Notes under the pieces: generated by a model
Told to the model about the DNA's origin: nothing
Database searches by the model: none
What the model saw: only the letters and a program-made list of their open reading frames with translations
Position numbers and translations under genes: made by a program
Source of the DNA: an uncultured SAR86 cluster bacterium
GTDB taxonomy: Bacteria > Pseudomonadota > Gammaproteobacteria > Magnimaribacterales > TMED112
Length of the DNA: 44,498 nt
Reading direction: 5' to 3'
Assembly: GCA_902563885.1 (NCBI GenBank)
Contig: CACEYZ010000007.1
Coordinates: 1 to 44,498, forward strand
In this document: positions 31,432-43,366 of the stretch, piece by piece
Position numbering within the stretch: position 1 is the stretch's first letter
Layout: each line of letters begins with the position of its first letter

Positions 31432-31452
31432 CTACTCGACAGTAACACTCTT
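31432..31452 (-). repeat. glmS 3' end: parent copy (site F) of the tail repeat
   Basis: The last codons of glmS read AGT GTT ACT GTC GAG TAG (SVTVE-stop), preceded by Lys. On the plus strand the site is TACTC-N10-CTCTT (31433-31452). This is the intact gene end to which sites A-E correspond, and it marks the right edge of the island. Confidence 0.8.
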
Positions 31453-33258
31453 CGCAAGATTACGAGGCTTATCTACATCAGTTCCCTTAAGAAGTGCTGT
31501 GTAATATGAAATAAGTTGCATCGGTATAACTGAGATTATTGGATTGAGAAGATCTAAAGTCTTAGGAATCTTTATATGTCCTCCATCTTTGGTAATTTTA
31601 GTTTTTCCTAGTGGACCTATAGTCACAACTTTCCCTTTTCTCGCAGCAACCTCTTGAATATTCGATTGAATTTTATCTAAATGTTCATTATCTGGGACCA
31701 GAGCAATAACTGGCATATCACGATCTATCAATGCAAGTGGTCCGTGTTTTAGTTCACCTGCAGGGTAGGCTTCGGCATGAATGTAAGAAATCTCTTTTAA
31801 TTTTAAAGCACCCTCTCTAGCTATTGGAAAATATAAACCTCTGCCAAGAAAAAGAGCACTACTTCTTTTAAATAACAGTTTAGCGGTAGATTTATAGACA
31901 TCTGTCATTTTCAAAGTTTTGTCTATGTGTTTAGGAAGATCTCTGAGTGCATCTGTAATTTTCTTTCTAGCATTAGGCGTTTGTTTATGCACTCTCATTA
32001 AGGTTAGAAGCAGTAAATTCAAACATGCCAGTTGCGTTACAAAGGCTTTGGTTGAGGCCACGCCAATTTCAGGACCAGCATTAGTAAGTAATGTATAGTC
32101 AGACTCCCTACACAAGGAACTATTAGCAACATTACAAATAGTTAATGTAATAGGAGAACCAGTTTTTTTAGCAAATTTTAATGATGATAATGTGTCTGCA
32201 GTTTCACCCGACTGCGAAATGGTAACTAATAAAGTTTTCTTGGTTTTGATTGGCTCTTGATATTGATATTCAGATCCATAATCAACTCGACAATTAATGC
32301 CCAAAAATTTATGAGACCAATATTCAAAAATTCTGCCTGAATGAAAGCTAGTGCCACAAGCAATAATCTGAATGTTTGTGACATCTTTTACAGCTTCTTC
32401 AAAACCTGAACCAAAGATACCCTCTTGAGTTTCATTTTTACCTAACCTGCCTTCAATTGATTTAGAAATAGCATCGGGCTGTTCAAAAATTTCTTTTTCC
32501 ATGAAATGGTTATAGCCACCCAAATCATTTGTGTAAGAATTTGAGTCTATTTCCTGTGTTTTTAATTTTACGGCATTGCCATTTGATGTTATGACATGGT
32601 TTTTCTCTTTAGTTATAAATGACACCTGACCGTCTTCCATAAATTTAAATTTATTTGTCACTGGAGCAAGTGCCATTATGTCTGAAGCAACAAAGTTCTC
32701 ATCGTATCCCTCTCCAATAACAAGAGGACTTTGATTTCTTGCACCAATAATTAAATCCGGATTGTCTTTATCTATAACCGCTAGTGCATAAGCTCCTTTG
32801 AGTTGTGAAATAGCTTTAAGTGTTGCCGAATCGAAATCCATGCCCTTTTGCATATGCAAGTTAATGAGATGAGCAACAACTTCAGTATCAGTATCTGATC
32901 TAAATTTCACTCCTTCACTTTGCAGTTTTTCTTTAAGGTTCAAGTGATTTTCAATAATGCCGTTATGAACAACAAAAATCTTATTTTCAGAAATTTGTGG
33001 GTGCGCATTTTTTTCTGATGGCACGCCATGTGTTGCCCATCTAGTATGTGCAATTCCTTGATTGCTTTTAACTTTCATTTCAGGAAGTTTATTCTCGAGA
33101 TCTAGAACTCTGCCCTTTGCTTTTATAAGTGAAATTTTGCTGTTTTCTCTAAAAGCAACTCCAGCAGAATCATACCCACGATATTCCAGCCTTTTTAGTC
33201 CTTCAATTAAAATTGGTAAAACATTTCTATCTGAAACACCACCAACAATACCGCACAT
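31432..33258 (-). CDS. glmS: Glutamine-fructose-6-phosphate aminotransferase
   Basis: Makes glucosamine 6-phosphate from fructose 6-phosphate and glutamine, the entry step to cell-wall amino sugars. The N-terminal glutaminase domain starts with the catalytic Cys2 (MCGIVGG) and has RWATHG and HNGIIENH. Two SIS sugar-phosphate domains follow (CGTSFHSG, TISQSGETADT, LGRGLYFPIAREGALKLKEISYIHAEAYPAGELKHGPLALI). The end NLAKSVTVE is the standard C-terminus. Its 608 residues match the family. The start overlaps the glmU stop by one base (TAATG). Its 3' end is the integration site of the neighbouring island. Confidence 0.98.
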   Translation of the reverse strand: MCGIVGGVSDRNVLPILIEGLKRLEYRGYDSAGVAFRENSKISLIKAKGRVLDLENKLPEMKVKSNQGIAHTRWATHGVPSEKNAHPQISENKIFVVHNGIIENHLNLKEKLQSEGVKFRSDTDTEVVAHLINLHMQKGMDFDSATLKAISQLKGAYALAVIDKDNPDLIIGARNQSPLVIGEGYDENFVASDIMALAPVTNKFKFMEDGQVSFITKEKNHVITSNGNAVKLKTQEIDSNSYTNDLGGYNHFMEKEIFEQPDAISKSIEGRLGKNETQEGIFGSGFEEAVKDVTNIQIIACGTSFHSGRIFEYWSHKFLGINCRVDYGSEYQYQEPIKTKKTLLVTISQSGETADTLSSLKFAKKTGSPITLTICNVANSSLCRESDYTLLTNAGPEIGVASTKAFVTQLACLNLLLLTLMRVHKQTPNARKKITDALRDLPKHIDKTLKMTDVYKSTAKLLFKRSSALFLGRGLYFPIAREGALKLKEISYIHAEAYPAGELKHGPLALIDRDMPVIALVPDNEHLDKIQSNIQEVAARKGKVVTIGPLGKTKITKDGGHIKIPKTLDLLNPIISVIPMQLISYYTALLKGTDVDKPRNLAKSVTVE

Positions 33259-34616
33259 TATTTCTTCTTCCAGTTTTTCTTAGTGCTTTGCTTAGATCTG
33301 CCAAATGCTAAAGAATTCGGTGGCACATCTGAAGTAATAACAGAGCCTGCAGCAACATATGATTTCTTACCTACTTTTACAGGAGCAACAAGCGAAGAGT
33401 TCGAGCCGATAAAAACATTATCATCAAGCTTAGTTTTATGTTTTTTATTGCCATCATAATTACAAGTAATTGTACCTGCACCAATATTCGATTTTTTCCC
33501 AACACTGGCATCTCCAAGATAGGCATGATGGTTCGCCTTAGCACCTTCTCCTATCTTAGATTTTTTTACTTCAACAAAATTACCTATTTTTGCTTCATTT
33601 TCTAAAACAACTCCTTGACGCAGTCTAGCGAAGGGGCCAACTTCAACATTGCTACCGATTTTTGAATCTTCGATAGAGGAAAAATCTTTTACGAAAGTAT
33701 TGTTTCCAATTTTTGAATTTGAGATCAAAGTGTTTGAGCCTATGCTGACATTGTTACCTAATACAACAGAGCCTTTAAAAGTAACGTTATTACCTATACT
33801 TACGTCCTTACCAGTTTTGAGCTGTCCCTCTATAAAACAAGAAGACGGATCTTTAAAAAAGACGCCTTTTTTAGCGGCATCATTTAAATTTAGCTTTGTC
33901 ATAGATTGGTAAAGTTCTGTTAACTCCTCTTTATTATTTGCCCCAAGAACTTCTTTTACATCTGTCTTTACAGTTCCCACACTATGTTTTCTCTGACTAG
34001 AAAACTCTACCAGGTCTGTTAAATAGTATTCCCCTTTTACATTGCTTCTTACTAAACCATTTACACCTTTTTTTAAGTGTTTATTTTCAATCACCATAAT
34101 GCCACTGAAAATTTCTTTTATGCTTTTTTCTGCTTTTGTGGCATCGGCCTGCTCTCTGATAAGGATTGGGTTATCATTTTTATCTCTAATAATCCTGCCG
34201 TAACCAGATGGATCGTCAATGTCTGCTGTTAAAATAGATATTTTTTTTCTCATACATGACCTTATAAGCTTTCTTAAAGTTCCTAACGAAACTAATGGTA
34301 CATCAGCATATAAAACTAAAGTCTTTCCGTTCTCTGGTAAATATGGCAAAGCTTGTTTGACTGCATGCCCAGTGCCAAGCCTTTCTTTTTGCTCACAAAA
34401 AATAAAGTCTCCAGAATTCTCTGCCAATACATATTTTTTTACTTCATCTTTCTTATACCCTGTTACAAGAATTAATCTGTCTGGGTTTAATTTCATTGAA
34501 GTATTCAAAGAATGTTGAACCATAGGTATGTCTCCTAATTTAATAAGAGGCTTTGGTAAATCTGTTTTCATTCTTTTGCCTTCGCCTGCGGCAAGAAGAA
34601 TTATGCTTAAACCCAT
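33258..34616 (-). CDS. glmU: Bifunctional UDP-GlcNAc pyrophosphorylase / GlcN-1-P acetyltransferase
   Basis: Two-domain enzyme completing UDP-GlcNAc synthesis for peptidoglycan and LPS. The N-terminal uridyltransferase carries LAAGEGKRMKTDLPKPL (nucleotide-binding loop) and LYADVPLV. From about residue 250 a left-handed beta-helix of hexapeptide repeats (GNNVTFKGSVVLGNNVSIGSN...) forms the acetyltransferase, with NHHAYLGDASVG and GAGTITCNYDG near its active site. At 452 residues it is complete. It lies 33 bases downstream of atpC and overlaps glmS, the usual gammaproteobacterial atp-glmU-glmS arrangement. Confidence 0.97.
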   Translation of the reverse strand: MGLSIILLAAGEGKRMKTDLPKPLIKLGDIPMVQHSLNTSMKLNPDRLILVTGYKKDEVKKYVLAENSGDFIFCEQKERLGTGHAVKQALPYLPENGKTLVLYADVPLVSLGTLRKLIRSCMRKKISILTADIDDPSGYGRIIRDKNDNPILIREQADATKAEKSIKEIFSGIMVIENKHLKKGVNGLVRSNVKGEYYLTDLVEFSSQRKHSVGTVKTDVKEVLGANNKEELTELYQSMTKLNLNDAAKKGVFFKDPSSCFIEGQLKTGKDVSIGNNVTFKGSVVLGNNVSIGSNTLISNSKIGNNTFVKDFSSIEDSKIGSNVEVGPFARLRQGVVLENEAKIGNFVEVKKSKIGEGAKANHHAYLGDASVGKKSNIGAGTITCNYDGNKKHKTKLDDNVFIGSNSSLVAPVKVGKKSYVAAGSVITSDVPPNSLAFGRSKQSTKKNWKKK

Positions 34617-34649
34617 CTTGAGATTTTAATGTTTTTTTGAATAGATTAA

Positions 34650-37327
<2,678 letters not shown>

Positions 37328-38875
37328 TTACCACGAACCTTCTTTCATGAAATTATCTAAAACTTTCTTATATTTTTTTTCAATGTCATCGTTCCAGTCG
37401 CCTGTTTTGTTAACTTCTTCCCAAACTTTTAAATGTTTTGTTTTGAAGTAGTCTCTTAAATTTTCTTCGAAAGATTGCATTTTATCTTTTTCAATATCTT
37501 TTAAGTATTTGAATTCAATGGCATACAAGATAATTGATATGCATGCTACAGATCTTGGTGAAAACTGTGTTTGCTTGAAGAGCTCAGTAATTCTTTGACC
37601 ATCTTCAAGCTGTTCTTTAGTAGCATCATCAAGGTCTGATGCAAATTGAGAAAATGACTCTAATTCTCTAAACTGAGCAAGTGCAAGCTTCACGCCACCT
37701 CCTAATTTTTTTATGATTTTTGTTTGAGCTGCACCACCAACCCTTGATACAGAAATCCCAACATTAATAGCTGGCCTTATTCCTGAATTAAATAAATCTG
37801 TTTCTAAGAAAATTTGTCCATCAGTGATTGAAATAACATTTGTAGGAATAAATGCTGAAACATCACTTGCTTGTGTTTCAATAATTGGTAAAGCTGTGAG
37901 TGATCCAGTTTTTCCTTTTACTTTGCCATTAGTAAGTCTTTCAACATAATCTGGATTAACTCTTGCTGCACGCTCCAATAGTCTTGAATGTAAATAAAAA
38001 ATGTCACCAGGAAATGCTTCTCTTCCTGGGGGTCTTTTTAAAAGAAGTGATATTTGTCTATAAGCAACAGCATGCTTTGATAGGTCATCATAGATTATTA
38101 AAGCATCTTCGCCTCTATCTCTAAAATACTCACCCATAGTGCAACCTGAGTAAGGAGCTAAAAATTGCAATGAAGCACTTTCTGCTGCACTCGCTGAAAC
38201 AACGATTGTATTTTTGAGTGCATCAGCTTCTTCAAGTTGTCTTACAACTGTTGCCACAGTAGACTGTTTTTGGCCTATTGCTACATATACGCATGTTATG
38301 TCTGAATCTCTCTGTTTAATAATTGCATCTACAGCAATAGCAGTTTTACCTGTTTGGCGATCTCCAATAATAAGTTCTCTTTGACCGCGACCAATTGGCA
38401 CCATTACATCTATAGACTTGATACCTGTTTGAACTGGCTGATCAACACCTTGTCTGTCAATAACTCCTGGCGCTACGACTTCAATAGGTGCATTCGTTTC
38501 TGACTTAACTTCCCCTTTTCCATCTATTGGTCTACCTAGTGCATCAATAACACGACCTTTTAAAGCTTCCCCAACAGGAACTTCTAAAATTCTTCCAGTT
38601 GTTTTTACTTTTTGACCCTCCTTGATATGTCCAGCGTCACCTAAAACAACTGCCCCAACAGAATCATTCTCAAGATTAAGCGCCAATCCATAGGTGCCCT
38701 CTCCAAAATCTAATAGCTCTCCATACATTGCATCCTCTAGTCCAAAAATTTGAACAATGCCGTCTGCTGTAGAAAGAACTTCTCCTACATTTGATTCAGA
38801 ACTTGCACCCTTATAATCTTCAATTTTCTTTTTTATGATGCTTGAGATTTCTGATGGGTTTATTTTAGTGCTCAT
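37328..38875 (-). CDS. atpA: F1 ATP synthase alpha subunit
   Basis: Non-catalytic nucleotide-binding subunit, 515 residues (E. coli 513). Walker A reads GDRQTGKT, with the preceding [14 protein letters not shown]. The blocks [43 protein letters not shown] and [20 protein letters not shown] (with the arginine finger in SVSR) are invariant family features. It begins nine bases after the atpH stop, with TTAAGGAGAAAT-type ribosome binding just upstream. Confidence 0.98.
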   Translation of the reverse strand: MSTKINPSEISSIIKKKIEDYKGASSESNVGEVLSTADGIVQIFGLEDAMYGELLDFGEGTYGLALNLENDSVGAVVLGDAGHIKEGQKVKTTGRILEVPVGEALKGRVIDALGRPIDGKGEVKSETNAPIEVVAPGVIDRQGVDQPVQTGIKSIDVMVPIGRGQRELIIGDRQTGKTAIAVDAIIKQRDSDITCVYVAIGQKQSTVATVVRQLEEADALKNTIVVSASAAESASLQFLAPYSGCTMGEYFRDRGEDALIIYDDLSKHAVAYRQISLLLKRPPGREAFPGDIFYLHSRLLERAARVNPDYVERLTNGKVKGKTGSLTALPIIETQASDVSAFIPTNVISITDGQIFLETDLFNSGIRPAINVGISVSRVGGAAQTKIIKKLGGGVKLALAQFRELESFSQFASDLDDATKEQLEDGQRITELFKQTQFSPRSVACISIILYAIEFKYLKDIEKDKMQSFEENLRDYFKTKHLKVWEEVNKTGDWNDDIEKKYKKVLDNFMKEGSW

Positions 38876-38884
38876 TATTTCTCC

Positions 38885-39403
38885 TTAATTTATTAATAAT
38901 TCCTTTAGTCCTGAAAGCTTATTGTCAAGACTTAGGTCTATTTCATTGTCTTTATGTTTAATGATAATTCCGCCTATTAGGTTTGAATCAATTTCATAGT
39001 TTACCTGCATAGATTTATTAAATTTATTTGAGACAAATGATGAAATTCTTTCTTTAATTTCATCAGTAGGTTCTTTGTTTAATTTGACATTAACTGGAAT
39101 ATTATCTTCTTGTATAAAACAATAATTTACAAAATATTGGAAAAGTTCTGGTAAAAGATCAAACCTATTATTGTCAGCCAGCGTGTTGAAAAAAGGCTCT
39201 ATCGAAGAATCGTCATTTACCAATGAAAGAGCAGTCTGCAATTTTTCCTTCTTGCTAATGGTTTTATCCTTAAAGAATATTTTTAATGACTTTATGTCTC
39301 CACTCGAAGCAATAGCCTCAAAATCTTGTTTTATGTTTAAAACCTCATCACTATTTAGCGACTGATATAGCCCTTTTGAATAAACTTCAAACAATCTATT
39401 CAT
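38885..39403 (-). CDS. atpH: F1 ATP synthase delta subunit
   Basis: Peripheral-stalk connector between F1 and subunit b, 172 residues. The N-terminal helical domain (FEVYSKGLYQSLNS...FFKDKTISKKEKLQTAL) and C-terminal block (YEIDSNLIGGIIIKHKDNEIDLSLDNKLSGLKELL) are typical although the primary sequence is variable in this family. The ATGA overlap of four bases with atpF indicates translational coupling. Confidence 0.95.
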   Translation of the reverse strand: MNRLFEVYSKGLYQSLNSDEVLNIKQDFEAIASSGDIKSLKIFFKDKTISKKEKLQTALSLVNDDSSIEPFFNTLADNNRFDLLPELFQYFVNYCFIQEDNIPVNVKLNKEPTDEIKERISSFVSNKFNKSMQVNYEIDSNLIGGIIIKHKDNEIDLSLDNKLSGLKELLIN

Positions 39404-39876
39404 TTTCTAAAATCATCCAAGCTTTTTTGAATTGTGTCTCCATGGTTTGTTTCTGATATTTCTTTACCAACGATTTTTTTTGCCGCCGACATTACATTTG
39501 TCGCGAAATCTTTTTCAAGACTTTTCTTTGCATTAACAACTTCTTTGTCTATTTCTGCTTGAGCAGAAGCAACAATACGATTTTTTTCTTCAGTTGCCTT
39601 AGTTTTTGAATCCTCAACAATTTTTTCAGATTGATCTTTAGCATTGGATAAAACTTTTTTTGCTTCACTTTTTGCTTCAGCAATCATTTTTTTGCTTTGC
39701 TCTTCAGCTTCAATAATCTTTTTGGCACTATCCTCTGAGTCTTTTAGTCCTTGTTCAATTTTATTTGCTCTCTCCTCCATTGCTGCCAATAATGGTGGCC
39801 AAACAAATTTCCAACAAAACCAAATAAATAGCCCGAAAGCTATCATTTGTCCTAAAAGTGTGCCGTTTAAATTCAT
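39400..39876 (-). CDS. atpF: Fo ATP synthase subunit b
   Basis: Peripheral stalk subunit of 158 residues. An N-terminal membrane helix (NGTLLGQMIAFGLFIWFCWKFVWPPLLAAMEER) runs directly into a long charged, alanine-rich coiled coil (KIEQGLKDSEDSAKKIIEAEEQSKKMIAEAKSEAKK...). The C-terminal KKIVGKEI block contacts delta. It abuts atpE with no gap. Confidence 0.97.
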   Translation of the reverse strand: MNLNGTLLGQMIAFGLFIWFCWKFVWPPLLAAMEERANKIEQGLKDSEDSAKKIIEAEEQSKKMIAEAKSEAKKVLSNAKDQSEKIVEDSKTKATEEKNRIVASAQAEIDKEVVNAKKSLEKDFATNVMSAAKKIVGKEISETNHGDTIQKSLDDFRK

Positions 39877-41147
<1,271 letters not shown>

Positions 41148-41171
41148 TTAATTTGATGTTCGTTTGTAGCT

Positions 41172-42041
41172 CTAATGTGAAATTTTTTCAATGATTCCAT
41201 CTAATTCTTCATATGAATAATATTTTATGACCATCTTTCCTTTTCCATCTTTATCATCAATAGTTACTTTTGATCCTATGCGTGAACTTAAAGCCGATTC
41301 AAGATTAAGTTCATCTCTTGATTTTTTCTCTTTCTTTGAGGTTTGTGGGGAGCTCTCTGTAATTTGTTTCTCAAGGTCTCTAACTGATAAATTTTCAGAA
41401 ATTATTCTCATAAGTAACTGATCAGCCCTTACACCATCAACACTTAGAAGAACTTTTGCATGCCCTTCACTTACAGCCCCCTTATCAATTTCATCTTGAA
41501 TTTTTGGCGATAATGTTAGAAGGCGCAAAGAATTAGCTACAGAGCTCCTCGGCTTACCAACGCTTTTAGCTACAGCTTCTTGTGTATAGCCAAATTCATC
41601 CTTAAGTCTTTGATAGCCCTTAGCCACTTCCAAAGGATTAAGGTCTTCTCTTTGTATATTTTCTAATATTGCAATTTCTAACGACTGGACATCAGATATA
41701 TTCGATACTACAACTGGTATTTTTTTTAATTTAGCTAGTTTTGCGGCTCTAAACCTTCTTTCTCCAGCTACAAGCTCAAAACCCTTTCCATCTTTTCTAA
41801 CTAAAACTGGTTGTATGACTCCATGTTTCTTAATTGACTCTGCTAGTTCTTCTAATTTTTTTTGATCAAAAGAGGTTCTTGGTTGATACTGATTAGCCCT
41901 TATTTGACTTAACAAAATTTCTGATGATTTTTCTTTAGTTTCTTTTTTTACATTTTTTTGAGGCTTTTCCGAATTTTTACTTTCGGCAACGTCACCAAGT
42001 AAAGCTTCTAATCCTTTGTTAAGCGATGTTTTTTTTGCCAT
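41172..42041 (-). CDS. parB: Chromosome-partitioning protein ParB
   Basis: CTP-dependent DNA clamp that loads at parS near the origin and works with ParA in chromosome segregation. The N-terminal ParB/Spo0J core has IRANQYQPRTSFDQKKLEELAESI, then VLVRKDGKGFELVAGERRFRAAKLA (CTP-binding GERRFRA), ENIQREDLNPLEVAKGY, and the HTH TQEAVAKSVGKPRSSVANSLRLL. The start is ATG 42041 (MAKKTSLNKGLEALLGD), with AAGGA nine bases upstream; the TTG at 42047 is too close to that site. It overlaps the parA 3' end. Confidence 0.96.
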   Translation of the reverse strand: MAKKTSLNKGLEALLGDVAESKNSEKPQKNVKKETKEKSSEILLSQIRANQYQPRTSFDQKKLEELAESIKKHGVIQPVLVRKDGKGFELVAGERRFRAAKLAKLKKIPVVVSNISDVQSLEIAILENIQREDLNPLEVAKGYQRLKDEFGYTQEAVAKSVGKPRSSVANSLRLLTLSPKIQDEIDKGAVSEGHAKVLLSVDGVRADQLLMRIISENLSVRDLEKQITESSPQTSKKEKKSRDELNLESALSSRIGSKVTIDDKDGKGKMVIKYYSYEELDGIIEKISH

Positions 42042-42798
42042 TTTCAAATTTCCTTATGAACTCTCCAGATAAACTTAGAAAAGCTTCAGCACCAATAGAA
42101 TTTATATCATAATCTACTATCGATTGGCCATAGCTGGGCGCCTCTGCTAATCTTACATTTCTGGGAATGATTGTATTAAGCACCTTTTCTTTAAAATGCT
42201 TTTCTAGCTGACTTGAAACTTCCCGTGTGAGACGATTTCTCCAATCAGCCATTGTTCTTAGTATTGCAACTATGTCTATTTTTAAACCAAGAACATCATT
42301 TAGTTCAGAAATTGTTGATTTTAAAGTAACCAATCCCTCAAGGGCGTAATATTCACACTGAACAGGAACAAGCACGTTTCTACAAAATTCCATAGAGTTT
42401 ATCGTTAAAAGATTTAGCGATGGTGGACAGTCAATCAGAATGTAGTCATATTTTTTTGGAAGTTTTTTTAGGTGTGTGCTGAAATATTTTTCTCTGTTTT
42501 CTGTTTTTTCAATAATTTTTTCTGCTGCAACCAGGTTATTATTGGCTGGGATAATGTCGTAACCTCCAGATGCTTCGATTATAAAACTTTCAATTTTTTC
42601 TTGGCCGTTAAAGAATTCGTATAGAGAGCTTTCAGAATTTTTTTTAATTCCTGCTGCAGAGCTGGCATTGCCTTGTGGATCAATGTCGATTAACAAAACA
42701 TTTCGTTTTGCTTTTGTAAGAGATGCAGCGAGGTTAACTGCTGTAGTTGTTTTCCCAACACCGCCCTTTTGATTTGTAACGGCAACTCTAATTGTCAT
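42019..42798 (-). CDS. parA: Chromosome-partitioning ATPase ParA (Soj)
   Basis: Deviant Walker-type ATPase that forms a nucleoid-bound gradient steering ParB-parS complexes. The deviant Walker A is KGGVGKTTTAVNLA (residues about 11-24), switch I is DIDPQGNASSA, and Walker B is YDYILIDCPPSLNLLT. LEGLVTLKSTI and IPRNVRLAEAPSYGQSIVDYD follow. Its 259 residues are normal for the chromosomal type. It overlaps rsmG by 11 bases and parB by 23, part of the conserved mnmG-rsmG-parA-parB origin-proximal cluster. Confidence 0.97.
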   Translation of the reverse strand: MTIRVAVTNQKGGVGKTTTAVNLAASLTKAKRNVLLIDIDPQGNASSAAGIKKNSESSLYEFFNGQEKIESFIIEASGGYDIIPANNNLVAAEKIIEKTENREKYFSTHLKKLPKKYDYILIDCPPSLNLLTINSMEFCRNVLVPVQCEYYALEGLVTLKSTISELNDVLGLKIDIVAILRTMADWRNRLTREVSSQLEKHFKEKVLNTIIPRNVRLAEAPSYGQSIVDYDINSIGAEAFLSLSGEFIRKFENGKKNIA

Positions 42799-43366
42799 TT
42801 ACTTCAATAACTGTCATTTTTACATTTTGGCACAAATAATTGTGCATCTTGTAATCATATATCAAAGGCTTAGCTTCTAATAACTCTCTTTTGGTATTTG
42901 CATCATTTTTCTTAAGAAATAAATAATTTTTGATGTTTTCTTTATTTTTTGTCATTAGTAGTGTTTTTTTTATTGATGCAAATGCCTTTGAACATGCGGT
43001 ATATTTTTTGTCTAAAGAAAAGTTAACCACATCATTGTGAATTGGGACAATTCCATCTATTCCTAATTTGGCTAAAACAAATTTTTGAAACTGATGTTTT
43101 CTTAAATTTCTTTCAACTAAAAAAACCTCTTTATTTGGTTTTAAAATTTTTATAACCACCCCCAACAACCCCGATCCTGAGCCATAATCAACAACTATAT
43201 TCTCAAGTTTGTCTAAGACCTGAATTGTTGCCTTAACGCAGTCCTCGATGTGAAATTCAAAATCTTTTTTTGTTTTGGCTCCAGTAAGGTTGTGTTTTGT
43301 GTTTTGTTTTAAAACCTCCCCCGAAAAAGTCTCGAGGTTTTTTTTAATAGTTGGTTTTAATTGCAT
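42788..43366 (-). CDS. rsmG: 16S rRNA (guanine527-N7)-methyltransferase
   Basis: SAM-dependent methyltransferase modifying G527 of 16S rRNA. The SAM-binding loop is VVDYGSGSGLLGVVI, followed by VFLVERNLRKHQFQKFVL and SKAFASIKKTLL, matching GidB. At 192 residues it is slightly short (E. coli 207). The ATG at 43366 directly follows a TTG in the same frame; I use the ATG. It overlaps the mnmG 3' end by 23 bases. Compared with its neighbours it looks diverged, but the fold motifs are intact. Confidence 0.93.
   Translation of the reverse strand: MQLKPTIKKNLETFSGEVLKQNTKHNLTGAKTKKDFEFHIEDCVKATIQVLDKLENIVVDYGSGSGLLGVVIKILKPNKEVFLVERNLRKHQFQKFVLAKLGIDGIVPIHNDVVNFSLDKKYTACSKAFASIKKTLLMTKNKENIKNYLFLKKNDANTKRELLEAKPLIYDYKMHNYLCQNVKMTVIEVNDN

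Noticed and set aside
21127-31432. Tn7-like transposition downstream of glmS
   Set aside because: glmS is the classic Tn7 target, but Tn7 inserts past the stop codon without copying the gene end. No TnsABCD-like gene is present, and here the coding tail itself is what is repeated.
21127-31452. Classical integron cassette array
   Set aside because: The sites are imperfect palindromes bounding single-gene modules, but I do not see the attC core boxes (RYYYAAC / GTTRRRY in the right arrangement) or an intI gene. Only the analogy is kept as a finding.
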